DNA of 38,695 bases from a virus: positions 1-38,695 of the IMG/VR virus record IMGVR_UViG_3300046028_004853; one strand, written 5' to 3'. This document shows, piece after piece, positions 7,981 through 17,134 of this stretch. The notes below the pieces were generated by a model. It made no database searches, was not told the origin of the DNA, and saw only the letters and a list, made by a program, of their open reading frames with translations. Numbering within the stretch: the first letter of the stretch is position 1; every line of letters starts with the position of its first letter. The position numbers and the translations under genes are program-made.

Positions 7981-8555
7981 AACAGATTGACGGCCTTTGG
8001 TGGCCTGATTTTGACGTTCGGTGCCGTAACGCGGTGGTAAGTGAGTGCGCCGCTGCAATGCCTGTGGTCTTGCCATTGGTGAAGGAAAAGCGGGTTTGCG
8101 TCCAAGCGGGCGGAAATGTTGGCGTCTATCCGCTGGCTCTGGCGAAGGTGTTTGATCACGTCATCACATTTGAGCCTGATGCAGACAACTTCGACTGCCT
8201 CGCAGAAAATGTGGCCTTAGAGAACGTAATCTTGAACTACGCTGCTCTGGGCGCGACGGCAGGGATGTGCGGAATTCTCCGCATCGATACGGACAACTGC
8301 GGTTCACACAAGACCCTGCCGGGAACGGTTGTCCCGGTTCAGACGATAGATAGCTTGAGTCTCGACCAGTGCGATTTGATCTGGTTAGACATCGAGGGCG
8401 CAGAGGCGGATGCCATTCAAGGCGCACTAGCGACAATCGAGAAGTTTTCGCCTATAATCGTGCTCGAAGAAAAAGGATTAGGCCCGAAAGCCGACATCCC
8501 CGGTTATTCTCGCGTGATGCGGATTGGCAATGACACTGTGTATCGGAGGACATAG
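7977..8555 (+). CDS. FkbM-family SAM-dependent methyltransferase
   Basis: 192 aa from GTG. Motif I is VCVQAGGNVGVYPLALAK (residues ~40-57; more usual is DVGANVG). Motif II acid is FEPD (65-68), and IWLDIEGAEADAIQGAL (~135-151) is the FkbM hallmark. The C-terminus is compact. Such enzymes commonly O-methylate sugars. Sitting one operon step from a glycosyltransferase, it probably caps the added glycan. Q-A in place of the usual D-V in motif I is a variation worth noting, but the glycine loop is kept. The partner and acceptor are inferred from context only. Confidence 0.82.
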   Translation: MKQIDGLWWPDFDVRCRNAVVSECAAAMPVVLPLVKEKRVCVQAGGNVGVYPLALAKVFDHVITFEPDADNFDCLAENVALENVILNYAALGATAGMCGILRIDTDNCGSHKTLPGTVVPVQTIDSLSLDQCDLIWLDIEGAEADAIQGALATIEKFSPIIVLEEKGLGPKADIPGYSRVMRIGNDTVYRRT

Positions 8556-9080
8556 ATGGATTATGTAGCGCCAGACGGGCGGGACCGGATTATTCCGCGT
8601 TTCCATATCAAACCGGTTCGCAACAACTTTCTGTCGGAAAAGGAAGGCCGCGAGGTCTGGACCGACGTGGAGTATGTCGAGCTTATCGTTCCCGGCGATA
8701 ACAAGAACATTGTTGACGTTGCCGTGAAGGACGAACACCGCGAGCGGTGGCCAACCAAATACGCGGCGTTTAAGGCCAACATGGAAGCCCCTGAAAGCGG
8801 GACGCCGCTAGAGGAATGGGCAGGAGTGGGCCGCAGTCAGGTCATGGAGCTTAACAGCGTTCATATTCGCACTGTAGAGGCGCTTGCGGGCCTGTCTGAT
8901 AGCCAGTTGGCCAAATGCGTTCCGATGGGCGGTCATGCCCTTCGCGCAAAGGCGCAACGGTTTATTGAGCAGACCGACGCGGAAAAGCCCCTTGCGGAAA
9001 TGACGCAACGCATCCGAGAGCTTGAGGAAAAACTGGCGCTGGCCATTGAAAGCCAATCAGCAAAAGAGGCAGCGGAATGA
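8556..9080 (+). CDS. Hypothetical protein with HhH-like segment and C-terminal coiled coil
   Basis: 174 aa, starting directly after the methyltransferase stop. The N-terminal half (RIIPRFHIKPVRNNFLSEKE and EYVELIVPGDNKN) looks beta-rich. Residues ~108-143 (IRTVEALAGLSDSQLAKCVP then GGHALRAKAQRF) resemble a helix-hairpin-helix unit. The end is a coiled coil (MTQRIRELEEKLALAIESQS). Phages with this connector module often carry a similar protein upstream of the adaptor. The role is unknown, probably in assembly or a minor virion part. Confidence 0.65.
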   Translation: MDYVAPDGRDRIIPRFHIKPVRNNFLSEKEGREVWTDVEYVELIVPGDNKNIVDVAVKDEHRERWPTKYAAFKANMEAPESGTPLEEWAGVGRSQVMELNSVHIRTVEALAGLSDSQLAKCVPMGGHALRAKAQRFIEQTDAEKPLAEMTQRIRELEEKLALAIESQSAKEAAE

Positions 9081-9406
9081 GCGATCTGGAACGTGACGTG
9101 ATGTTTAGGCCGGGGGCGACCTTCTACAAAGAAGGTAAGTTCCTCATGTTTCGTTTTCAGGCGGACTCGGCGTCGGTGATTGGCCCGCGTGTAGCGACGG
9201 AGGCCGACAAAAAGGCCCATGCGTTTGAGTATGACCGATACCTTGAAGACGCATTTAACAATGCGCCTATAGAGGCGTTTGATCACGACGGGGTGGATGG
9301 TCCCGGCGGTGTAGCCCAGCCTGTCAGCGACGACCAAACGGACGTTGTGGCGGTTCCTGAAACCATCCCCGCCCCTAAAAAGCGCGGGCGTCCTGCGAAA
9401 GCCTAA
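9077..9406 (+). CDS. Hypothetical protein with basic C-terminal tail
   Basis: 109 aa, overlapping the previous gene by ATGA. The N-terminal part (MFRPGATFYKEGKFLMFRFQ) is predicted beta. The middle is acidic, and the C-terminus ends with a lysine/arginine/proline-rich tail (PAPKKRGRPAKA) that looks like an AT-hook or nucleic-acid contact. I recognise no family. It lies between the coiled-coil protein and the adaptor, so a head-completion or DNA-contact role is possible. Confidence 0.6.
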   Translation: MSDLERDVMFRPGATFYKEGKFLMFRFQADSASVIGPRVATEADKKAHAFEYDRYLEDAFNNAPIEAFDHDGVDGPGGVAQPVSDDQTDVVAVPETIPAPKKRGRPAKA

Positions 9407-9409
9407 CCA

Positions 9410-10114
9410 ATGGCCATGAACCTTCTTCAAATCGTCCAGAGGGCTTGCCGTCTTTTGTCGATTCCAGTTCCTACGGAAGTGGTGAACTCGACTGATGCTC
9501 AGGTTCAGCAGCTTTACGCCCTAGCCAATGAAGAAGGCGACGAACTGTCGGGGACATACGACTGGCAAGTGATGCGCCGCCAGCACTTGTTCAATACGGT
9601 GGCTAGCGCGGTTCAATCGAGTGCAATCCCGTCTGATCTGGACCATTTCATTGCCAACTCGTTCTTTAACAGAACGACGATGCGCTATATTTACGGGCCT
9701 ATTACTCCGCAAGAGTGGCAGGCTATCCAAGCGCAGCCTCAGCTCAATCGCGTGTTTTTGGCGTTCATTGAGCGGGACGGTCAGTTTCTGGTGACGCCGA
9801 CGCCCGCCGCCGGGGAGACGATTGCTTATGAGTATATCACGACAAACTGGGCCAAGTCGGCTGCCGGTTCGGCGCAATCGTCATTCCTCGCTGACACAGA
9901 CCTGACGTATCTGGATGACAAGCTGTTCCCGCTTGGCCTTCGCTGGCGGTTTTTGAAGTCCAAGGGCCTCGATTATGCGGAGGACTTCCGCACCTATCAG
10001 GGCGAGCGTAATCAGCGCATGGCCCGTGACGGCGGTAACACAATTATCGACAGCACGGGCGGCAACTATTACGGATGGTCAACGAACATCCAAGAGGGCG
10101 GGTTCCCGGGATGA
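9410..10114 (+). CDS. Head-tail adaptor protein (SU10 adaptor-like)
   Basis: 234 aa. The start MNLLQIVQRACRLLSIPVPT and the segments TDAQVQQLYALANEEGDEL, GPITPQEWQAIQAQP, FLVTPTPAAGETIAYEYI and LGLRWRFLKSKGLDYAEDFR are the ordered marks of adaptor proteins that form a ring below the portal in short-tailed phages of the SU10/P22 type. The protein seals the portal channel and carries the nozzle. It is followed by a small overlapping gene and then the nozzle, the expected order. The call rests on recognised sequence pattern and context. Confidence 0.8.
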   Translation: MAMNLLQIVQRACRLLSIPVPTEVVNSTDAQVQQLYALANEEGDELSGTYDWQVMRRQHLFNTVASAVQSSAIPSDLDHFIANSFFNRTTMRYIYGPITPQEWQAIQAQPQLNRVFLAFIERDGQFLVTPTPAAGETIAYEYITTNWAKSAAGSAQSSFLADTDLTYLDDKLFPLGLRWRFLKSKGLDYAEDFRTYQGERNQRMARDGGNTIIDSTGGNYYGWSTNIQEGGFPG

Positions 10115-10305
10115 TTTTGTTTGTCACCATTTCTGACACGAAAAACCAAGAGACGCAGCGCAAGAAGATTAATGCGCTACTGTCGGCCTATGCGCCGGGC
10201 TATGGTTCGGCGTTGCCAGATGTTGCGGACAGCCCTGATGGTCGGTTGTTTTATATCGGCTCGCAGGGTTATCAGAACCGTTCCGGGGCATGGGTGGCGA
10301 TATGA
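10111..10305 (+). CDS. Small conserved-looking protein between adaptor and nozzle
   Basis: 64 aa starting at the ATG that overlaps the adaptor stop (ATGA). It begins MILFVTISDTKNQETQRKKI and ends PDGRLFYIGSQGYQNRSGAW plus VAI. It has a short amphipathic helix and a glycine-rich beta tail. No family name is known to me. Coupled translation with adaptor and nozzle suggests a tail-assembly accessory or minor tail part. Confidence 0.62.
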   Translation: MILFVTISDTKNQETQRKKINALLSAYAPGYGSALPDVADSPDGRLFYIGSQGYQNRSGAWVAI

Positions 10306-11990
10306 GACAACCAGCACAGAGATACGGTCGCCAGCCCTTACGGGCAGTGTCTCAACAGCGGGTGTCCATCGGACGCGCTGTGCCTGCCCCTGTCGGCGGA
10401 TGGGATGCGCAATCGCCCCTAGCCAATATGCCTGCGGAAAACGCGGTCATTCTGGACAACTTCATTCCCCGCGCTGGCTATGTGGAACTGCGTAAAGGGT
10501 TTGTGCCTTGGCAGGAGGGTCTGCCTCTGCCGACTGAATCGTTGCTGGTCTGGCGTGGCGGGACGCAAATTCTGCCGGACGATATTTTTGCAGCGGCGGG
10601 CGGCTCGCTCTATGACGTAAGCAATCAAAACGAAGCGCCGGTTGAAGTGTTTTCCGGTGCTGGCAACGCGCGTTGGCAATGGATTAACTTCGCCAATGAC
10701 GCTGGGACGTTCCTGATCGCCGCCAACGGTTCTGTTGACCCGATCTATTACGACGGCTCTGTGTTTGCCTCTGCGGTCATCACCGGCACGGCAGGTGTGA
10801 TTACCCTAGACCCGCGCACGTTGGTTGACGTTATGGACCACAAGGGCCGCTTGTTCTTTGTGCAAGAGAACTCTTTGCGGGTGTGGTTCCTTGAGCCGTT
10901 TGCCATTCAAGGCACGGCTAACCTTCTCGACCTCGGCCCGATTTTTGACAAGGGCGGCTCAATCCTTTGTCAAGCCACTTGGTCGCTTGATGGTGGTTCT
11001 GGTGCTGACGATTTGGCGGTGTTTGTCACGACGCAAGGGCAAGTGGCGGTGTATCAGGGCCTTGACCCCTCAGACGCCAACAATTGGGCATTGGTTGGCG
11101 TCTATGACATCGGCCTGCCGTTGTCTCGCCGGTCGCTCATTAAATACGGTTCTGATCTGGTCGTGCTGACGACCAACGGTGTCGTTCCGCTTTCTCAGGC
11201 GCTAAAGCTGGACCGCGCACAAGAAAACCTTGTGGCGCTGACGCAGAAAATCCAAAACGCATTTCAGCAATCGACGACCAAATATCGCAACAACTTTGGC
11301 TGGGAAGGTGCGTTGTATCCCAAGGGGACGCTGGCAATCTTTAACGTCCCGACAGCCAATCTCACGCGGTCGGAGCAGTATGTGCAGAACGTCCAGACGG
11401 GTGCGTGGTGCCGATTTACGGGAATTGATGCGTTTTGCTGGGCTGTGGCCAACGACCAAATGTATTTTGGTGCGGCTGATTCTGTCTGTCTGTGGGACAC
11501 AGGCTTTGCGGACAACACGACCGGCATCGTTGGGGACATTAAAACGGCATTTAACTATTTTGGGTCTCGCGGGAGCCTGAAGAAGTTTGAAATGATCCAG
11601 CCGGTGTTGCGGATTGGCGCAGACCTAGCCCCGGCTATTGAAATCGTTACGGACTTTAAGGAAAAGGTGCCAACCGCTGTCCCGACCACGATTAGGACAA
11701 CGGGCGGGCGTTGGGATACGGGCCTTTGGGATGTAGCGGTTTGGTCTCAGGCTGTGCAAACGCGCGATAGCTGGACTAGCGTTACTGGCATTGGCTACTG
11801 CGGTGCCGTGCGGATGCGTGTAGCGCCAAACGCTACGCTCTACATTGACCTTGCCGTGGATGACGATACGTCGCTGGCCTATGAAGCAGACGGCATTATT
11901 GCAATGCAAGCGGCACGGAACACGAACGCGCCGTGCGAGATTATTGCGTTCAATCTAAAATACGAAAACCAGACGGGCGGGCAGCTTTGA
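10302..11990 (+). CDS. Tail nozzle-type protein (beta-propeller-like)
   Basis: 562 aa from the ATG overlapping the upstream stop; an in-frame ATG 12 bases earlier is the alternative. The N-terminus is basic and disordered. The signature ENAVILDNFIPRAGYVELRK (near residue 47) recurs in podovirus nozzle proteins. It is followed by repeated beta blades such as WQWINFANDAGTFLIAANGS, DHKGRLFFVQENSLRVWFLE and DDLAVFVTTQGQVAVYQGLD. The C-terminal domain is beta-sandwich-like. It would form the tip of the short tail and DNA exit tube, as gp10 does in P22 or gp12 in T7. Position after the adaptor agrees. Confidence 0.78.
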   Translation: MRQPAQRYGRQPLRAVSQQRVSIGRAVPAPVGGWDAQSPLANMPAENAVILDNFIPRAGYVELRKGFVPWQEGLPLPTESLLVWRGGTQILPDDIFAAAGGSLYDVSNQNEAPVEVFSGAGNARWQWINFANDAGTFLIAANGSVDPIYYDGSVFASAVITGTAGVITLDPRTLVDVMDHKGRLFFVQENSLRVWFLEPFAIQGTANLLDLGPIFDKGGSILCQATWSLDGGSGADDLAVFVTTQGQVAVYQGLDPSDANNWALVGVYDIGLPLSRRSLIKYGSDLVVLTTNGVVPLSQALKLDRAQENLVALTQKIQNAFQQSTTKYRNNFGWEGALYPKGTLAIFNVPTANLTRSEQYVQNVQTGAWCRFTGIDAFCWAVANDQMYFGAADSVCLWDTGFADNTTGIVGDIKTAFNYFGSRGSLKKFEMIQPVLRIGADLAPAIEIVTDFKEKVPTAVPTTIRTTGGRWDTGLWDVAVWSQAVQTRDSWTSVTGIGYCGAVRMRVAPNATLYIDLAVDDDTSLAYEADGIIAMQAARNTNAPCEIIAFNLKYENQTGGQL

Positions 11991-12454
11991 GGCTAGTCTC
12001 CGGCCCGTTCTCCCCGCTTGTCGCTCAATGGGTAGCGGACCAGATTGGGCATGGACTGGACTGGGGGCCGTGCGAAGCTATCGGGGTGGTTGATAAACAC
12101 GACAATCTTATCGGCGGTGTGGTTTTTAACCAATATCAGCCTCAATATCGCAGCATTGAGGTTAGCTTTGCCGCTACACGGTCGGATTGGTTGACGCCTC
12201 GCCTTGTGACGGGTATCTTGCGTTATCCGTTCCAGCAACTTGGAGCGGCGAGAATCACCAGCCTGACGCCAAAGCGTTTGCGTCCCGCTCGCCAGTTTCT
12301 CTCAAAGTTTGGTTTCAAACATGAGGGGACTATCCGGCGTGGTTATGGTGACGATGATTGCATCATATCCGGTCTCCTCGAAAGCGAGTGGCGTGTCCAC
12401 CGTTTCAATAAGGACCGTGTAAGTGAGCAAGCCTCGGCCCCCAGCGGCTCCTGA
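11987..12454 (+). CDS. GNAT acetyltransferase-like protein of the tail module
   Basis: 155 aa if it starts at the TTG overlapping the nozzle stop (TTGA); a GTG at 11933 in the same frame would add 18 residues. It has the GNAT layout: PCEAIGVVDKHDNLIGGVVF (strands 2-4), a central helix after WLTPRLVTGILRYPFQQLGA, then RITSLTPKRLRPARQFLSKF and FKHEGTIRRGYGDDDCIISG. The canonical acetyl-CoA loop Q/RxxGxG/A is not obvious, so catalysis is uncertain. GNAT-like proteins of this shape occur in the tail operons of many short-tailed phages. The target is unknown. Confidence 0.7.
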   Translation: MRLVSGPFSPLVAQWVADQIGHGLDWGPCEAIGVVDKHDNLIGGVVFNQYQPQYRSIEVSFAATRSDWLTPRLVTGILRYPFQQLGAARITSLTPKRLRPARQFLSKFGFKHEGTIRRGYGDDDCIISGLLESEWRVHRFNKDRVSEQASAPSGS

Positions 12455-13325
12455 CCCTGTTCAACTTGCCAACGCTCAAAGCGCGGCAAACACCGCGACG
12501 GCGCGTGAGCAGCAGCGGCTAAACATGGTCAATACGTCCGGCCCTCAAGGGACCGTGCGGTATATCGCTGACCCGTCTGCGCCCGGTGGCTATCGTCAAG
12601 AAACGGCACTCAGCCCGCTTGAACAGCAGAACTACGAACGCTCGACCGGCGTTTACGGTAGCGCCCTCGACACGGCTGGCCAGCAGATTGGCCGCGTGAA
12701 CGAGGCGCTTGGTCAAGGTTTGAACACCGAGGGCTTGCCGCAACTGCAAGGCTACAACGCACCTGACTTTGACCGCCAACGGTTTGAGGATTCGGTTTAT
12801 GCCAGCCAGACCCGTCGGCTTGACCCGCAGTTTCAGCGGCTTGAGAGGTCGCAAGACGCACGTCTTGCCGCGCAGGGCCTTGGAGCGAATAGCGAGGCAA
12901 CGCGAAACCTTCGAGCTGATTTTGCTAGAGATAGAAATGACGCATACGGAGAGGCTGCAAACCAAGCCATCCAAGCCGGTGGTGCGGAACAATCTCGCGC
13001 TATTCAGCAAGCCATTGCGGGCGGGACATTCGGTAATCAGGCGCGGACGCAGGGCCTGCAAGAGCGGGCTTACGTCCAGAACCAACCCCTTCAGCAGCTT
13101 CAAGCCCTGCTAGGAACGGGCCAAGTCAGTATGCCCCAAGGCATACAATACAGCCCGACCGGCGTGGGTCAAACGGACGTGCTTGGCGCTAATGCGCTTT
13201 CACAGCAACAACTGAACAACAACTACCAAGCACAAATGCGGCAGCAAGGTGGGCTGATGAGCGGGCTGTTCTCGCTTGGCTCGGCAGGCATTGGTGCTGG
13301 TTGGTTCGGCGGAAGGGGCGGTTAA
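12423..13325 (+). CDS. Ejection/internal virion protein candidate 1
   Basis: 300 aa from GTG, overlapping the GNAT gene by 32 bases. It is Q, A, N and R rich with long predicted helices: LSPLEQQNYERSTGVYGSAL, FQRLERSQDARLAAQGLGAN, then SEATRNLRADFARDRNDAYG. It ends with a glycine-rich hydrophobic tail (GGLMSGLFSLGSAGIGAGWF). Proteins with this alpha-helical, low-complexity layout lie between nozzle and fibre genes in podoviruses and are ejected with DNA to span the cell envelope. The call is by composition, size and position rather than by a named family. Confidence 0.65.
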   Translation: MSKPRPPAAPDPVQLANAQSAANTATAREQQRLNMVNTSGPQGTVRYIADPSAPGGYRQETALSPLEQQNYERSTGVYGSALDTAGQQIGRVNEALGQGLNTEGLPQLQGYNAPDFDRQRFEDSVYASQTRRLDPQFQRLERSQDARLAAQGLGANSEATRNLRADFARDRNDAYGEAANQAIQAGGAEQSRAIQQAIAGGTFGNQARTQGLQERAYVQNQPLQQLQALLGTGQVSMPQGIQYSPTGVGQTDVLGANALSQQQLNNNYQAQMRQQGGLMSGLFSLGSAGIGAGWFGGRGG

Positions 13326-13326
13326 T

Positions 13327-14865
13327 ATGGCCCGCGCTCCCATGCCCGCACCGCAGATGATCGAAACCCCGGCTATGCGCCGTAGCGCAATGCTGGCCAA
13401 ATTGCTTGAGGAACAGCGCCAGCCGACAGAAATTACGGGCGGCTACGGCGAACTAGCGGCACGGCTTCTCGGTCAAGGTATTACGCAGTTTAGTGCAAAC
13501 CGTGCTGAACGGGCTGTGCGAGACGAACGGGCAAGGCGGACGGCGGGTGAGGCTGATGCGTTTGGCTTGACGCTGGCAAACGTGTTGCGCGATTCCGGTG
13601 GTGCGCCGCCCGCTACGGATATGCCGCCCGCTGCCCCGCCTCCAATAGTGCCGCCCGTCGCTAACACGCAACAACCCGTCGAAGCCATGACGGCCCCCGT
13701 TGCAGCGGTCGCGGGTTCGCCCATGCCTCCCGCTGCTCCGGCTGGAATGCCTGCGGCAATGCCTCCGATGGCAGATGTTCCGCCAATGCCGCAACCCGCT
13801 GCGCCGCCTGTCAATGCCCCGCAAATGGCCCCGCAAGCTGCACCACAAGCGGCCCCGCAAATCGCGCCCCAATCGGCTGCTAACCCGCTTGGGATTACGC
13901 CGGGTGAAATGGCCCGGATTCAGGAGGGCGTTGACGCGTTCCGCCGCACGGGCGACCCTGCAATTGGAGCATGGGTGCGGAGTGAAATCGATCTGGTTCG
14001 TCAGCGGATGTCGGCTCCCGCTGCGGAGCGTCAAGAGTTCCAATCGATCAACGGCGTTCCGGGTGTTGTTGACCCGATTACACGTCAGTGGACGCCGCTT
14101 GAGGGGGGTATCCCACAAGCAGCCATGAACGTTAATCAGGTGGTTGGCGCAAACAATGCGTTTGGCTTGCCTGAAGGGTCTGGCGTGTCGCTGAACCCGT
14201 TTGGGGTGCCTAGCGTCGTGGGGCGTCCGACTGAAGGTTATGAGCGCGTGGGTGGGCAGTTGCGCCCAGAGGCTGGCGGCAGGGAAGACCTTAACGCTCC
14301 GACACGGCGGTTTGCAGAATTGACAAACCTCCGCAAAGAAGTGGACCCAATCATTGATTCCGCCACGCTGTTGCAGCGGAACATTCAGGCCCTTCGCGCC
14401 GGTTCCCGCGCTCAAAACGGCGCGGGCGACATTGCCATGATTAATGGCCTGCAAAAGCTCATTGACGAAGGCGTGGTCCGTGAAGGCGACGTTGCGCTGC
14501 AACTGCAAGCCCAAGGCATCAATGGCGGTATTGCGGGTCTGCAAGGCTATCTTACGTCGTCGGGCCGGTTTAGCCCCGAAATCCGGGCGCAACTGTTGGC
14601 GACCGGCGAAGATATTTATCAGAACATGAACGCGGTGTATCGCGACCGTGTGCTGTCGTATGAGCCGCTTGTGACGGAAACGTTTGGCTCTGGCGCGTTC
14701 AATAATGTCCTGCCGTCGCGGACTCGTGAGGCATTTGGGTGGGGTGGCGAAGAAGCCCCCGCGCCGCAACCGCGCCCGCGCCCCGCTGCGCCAAACCGTT
14801 CGCGTCCACCGGCTTCGACCCAAAATCGCCCCGCCTTGCCACCCGGTTTTGAGTGGGACGAATAA
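13327..14865 (+). CDS. Ejection/internal virion protein candidate 2
   Basis: 512 aa, starting two bases after the previous stop. The N-terminal helical part (residues 1-90) is followed by a long proline/alanine/methionine linker (about 90-190, with repeats like PQMAPQAAPQAAPQIAPQ). Next come a mixed domain (GVPGVVDPITRQWTPLEGGI and RPTEGYERVGGQLRPEAGGR), a helical C-terminal domain (~350-480) and a proline-rich tail. The low-complexity linker suggests an extended molecule able to unfold through the portal. It is the second of three consecutive candidate ejection proteins. No enzymatic motif was seen. Confidence 0.62.
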   Translation: MARAPMPAPQMIETPAMRRSAMLAKLLEEQRQPTEITGGYGELAARLLGQGITQFSANRAERAVRDERARRTAGEADAFGLTLANVLRDSGGAPPATDMPPAAPPPIVPPVANTQQPVEAMTAPVAAVAGSPMPPAAPAGMPAAMPPMADVPPMPQPAAPPVNAPQMAPQAAPQAAPQIAPQSAANPLGITPGEMARIQEGVDAFRRTGDPAIGAWVRSEIDLVRQRMSAPAAERQEFQSINGVPGVVDPITRQWTPLEGGIPQAAMNVNQVVGANNAFGLPEGSGVSLNPFGVPSVVGRPTEGYERVGGQLRPEAGGREDLNAPTRRFAELTNLRKEVDPIIDSATLLQRNIQALRAGSRAQNGAGDIAMINGLQKLIDEGVVREGDVALQLQAQGINGGIAGLQGYLTSSGRFSPEIRAQLLATGEDIYQNMNAVYRDRVLSYEPLVTETFGSGAFNNVLPSRTREAFGWGGEEAPAPQPRPRPAAPNRSRPPASTQNRPALPPGFEWDE

Positions 14866-17132
14866 TGCCACAAGTCGCAATCAATCCGACAACGGGCGAG
14901 CGATTGATCGTAAAGGACGGCGCTCTCGTTCCTTACGAACAAGTTGAAAGCCTAATTACCGCGACTAACCCGACAACGGGTGAAACGCTAGTGCTGCAAG
15001 ACGGCGAAATGGTTCCGCTGGCTGAAGCTAGAGACAACGGCATTTATCCTCCGCCGCCGCTTGGTTCATCTGCGGAAAATCCAATTGATCTTAACGCGCG
15101 ACCGACTGCGGATGTTCTTCGCAAAGGCGCATGGGTTATTGGACGGGAGGGCAGGCCCTATCAGTTGACCGAAGACGCGCGGAATGCGCCCACTCGTTTG
15201 GGGGATGTAGAGGAATCGCCGGGCGTATATTCGCGCCCGCTATCGGTTGCGGAAGACGTAGCCAAATCGCTTCCGACTGGCGTGGTTGAGGGACTGACCG
15301 GCCTTGCTGGTATGCAAGGCACAATCGGCCAAATGATTTACGGCGAGCAATCGCTGGGCCAAAATATGCCCGGATTTGGCATTGTTGGCCCGACTGGCGA
15401 ACAACTAAACGAGACGATTCGTCAGGGGCTGGGGCGGGATTATTACCAGCCTGTAACCCCTGCTGGTGAATACTCGCGGACCTTTGGTGAGTTTCTTCCC
15501 GGTGCGCTGGCACCCGGTTCTGCCCTTGCAAGGGGCGCATCCGTAGCGGTCCCCGCATTTACTAGCGAAACTGCTGGCCAGATTGCGCGTGGCATGAGCG
15601 GCGGTGAGCGTGATACAGGCGCGGAAAACATCGCCCGCTTGCTCGGTGGTTTGGGTGGCGGTCTAGCCGTTGGTGGCGCGGGCGCGGTTCGCGGCGGGGC
15701 TGACATTTCCCTCCGCAATGCGGCGGAAGGCGTAACTCCGCAAAACTTGCAACTGGCAACGGCGCTTCGGCGTGACGCGGAAGCGATGGGCATTGACCTA
15801 ACCAACGCGGAGGCCATTCAGCAAGTCACGGGCGGCGGGTCAGGCCTTGGCCGCTTGCAGCGTGTGGTCGAAGGCCAGACGACGCGCATGGCTCCCATGT
15901 TCGCCAATCGGCCCGCTCAAGTGCAAGGCGCTATCGAGTCGCGGCTGAACCAGATTGCGCCAAGCGTTGAGCCGGGCGAGCTTGCTGGACAAGCACAAAG
16001 CGCAGCGGAAAATGTGCTTAACACAATGCGCCAGCGCGTAAATGAAAGCGCTGACCCGCTATACGCTCAACTTCCCGGACAAACGCTAGACCCAGCGGAC
16101 CTTGCGCGGCTGCAAGCCAACGCATCTTACCGCACCGCGTCGGCGCAACTTATGGGAAATGAAGAGCTTGCTCCGCTTGTCACGGGCGGCCCTGAAGACC
16201 TTTCGACCGTAAATCGCGTCATTCAGCAACTTGACACGATGGGCGAGCAAGCGCGGCCCGGCGTAATGAATCCAACGGGCAACTACACGCTGGCGGCGCA
16301 ACGCGAACAAGCCGCAGCTCTGGCGCGACAACTGGCGGGGGCGACATCGCCTGAGTTTGCCGCAGCACGACAAACCGTAGCAACGGGACGGCAGGCATTT
16401 GTTGAGCCGCTTCGGCGCGGGCCTATTGGCACTATTGCCGGTCAATCTGATGTTCAGCCAAATCTCACTGGGCAAACGGAAGCGTTGTTTCCGTCGATGC
16501 CGTTTGAGGGTCAAGCTGCTGAAACCGCCCGTGCGCTAGAACTGATGGGTGAGATTGACCCGTCTGTTGGTGGCCCGCTTGTTCGTCAACAACTGGCGCG
16601 TCAAGCGATGGAAGCGCAACAAGAATTGGCCACGGGCGCTAACCAATTCGGCGGTGCGAATTTTGCCGCTCGCGCTTTTGGCAATCCAGAACAACGCCGG
16701 ACCATCATGGGGGCGCTTGACGTTGTAAACCGTCCTGACCCTAACATGGCGTTCCCACCCTTGAGCGTCAACGCGATGCCAGCTCGCGGTTCTGACCCGA
16801 TGGCGCAGCTTGTCGAGGTATTGCAGGCAACGGGCCAGCGTCACCGCGCGGGTTCCGATACGGCGTTTAATCAAGACATCCAGCGTCAAATGGCGGGCGG
16901 AAACGTGGCTAGTGGCGCGGTTCGCTCTGTCGCAAACATCCCCGGAATTCCCGGTCGGATTGCGACAGGGATTGATGACATTGTGGCCCGCCGCAACGCC
17001 GAAACACTAGCCGATCTGCTGATGGCTAACTCCGAAGATTTCAACGCGCGGCTGACCCGTGCGCTCAACCGTCCCCGTGGCGCTAACCGCATTCGTGCGG
17101 GCGTAGCGGTCGCGGCTGGACAGGAGGACTAG
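14865..17132 (+). CDS. Ejection/internal virion protein candidate 3 (largest)
   Basis: 755 aa from the ATG overlapping the previous stop (TAATG). The N-terminus carries a tandem motif: NPTTGERLIVKDGALVP, then NPTTGETLVLQDGEMVP about 29 residues later. A glycine/alanine-rich region (~200-290, e.g. RLLGGLGGGLAVGGAGAVRG) could insert into or cross a membrane. The remaining ~450 residues are predicted helical with many Q and A. The size, last place in the ejection-protein series and membrane-like segment fit the largest internal protein of a podovirus. I see no lysozyme or transglycosylase motif. Confidence 0.65.
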   Translation: MPQVAINPTTGERLIVKDGALVPYEQVESLITATNPTTGETLVLQDGEMVPLAEARDNGIYPPPPLGSSAENPIDLNARPTADVLRKGAWVIGREGRPYQLTEDARNAPTRLGDVEESPGVYSRPLSVAEDVAKSLPTGVVEGLTGLAGMQGTIGQMIYGEQSLGQNMPGFGIVGPTGEQLNETIRQGLGRDYYQPVTPAGEYSRTFGEFLPGALAPGSALARGASVAVPAFTSETAGQIARGMSGGERDTGAENIARLLGGLGGGLAVGGAGAVRGGADISLRNAAEGVTPQNLQLATALRRDAEAMGIDLTNAEAIQQVTGGGSGLGRLQRVVEGQTTRMAPMFANRPAQVQGAIESRLNQIAPSVEPGELAGQAQSAAENVLNTMRQRVNESADPLYAQLPGQTLDPADLARLQANASYRTASAQLMGNEELAPLVTGGPEDLSTVNRVIQQLDTMGEQARPGVMNPTGNYTLAAQREQAAALARQLAGATSPEFAAARQTVATGRQAFVEPLRRGPIGTIAGQSDVQPNLTGQTEALFPSMPFEGQAAETARALELMGEIDPSVGGPLVRQQLARQAMEAQQELATGANQFGGANFAARAFGNPEQRRTIMGALDVVNRPDPNMAFPPLSVNAMPARGSDPMAQLVEVLQATGQRHRAGSDTAFNQDIQRQMAGGNVASGAVRSVANIPGIPGRIATGIDDIVARRNAETLADLLMANSEDFNARLTRALNRPRGANRIRAGVAVAAGQED

Positions 17133-17134
17133 AT

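Noticed and set aside
13453-14880. Antisense open frame of 475 codons opposite the second ejection protein
   Set aside because: Arginine- and histidine-rich composition typical of a shadow frame, and no ribosome site or operon context on that strand.
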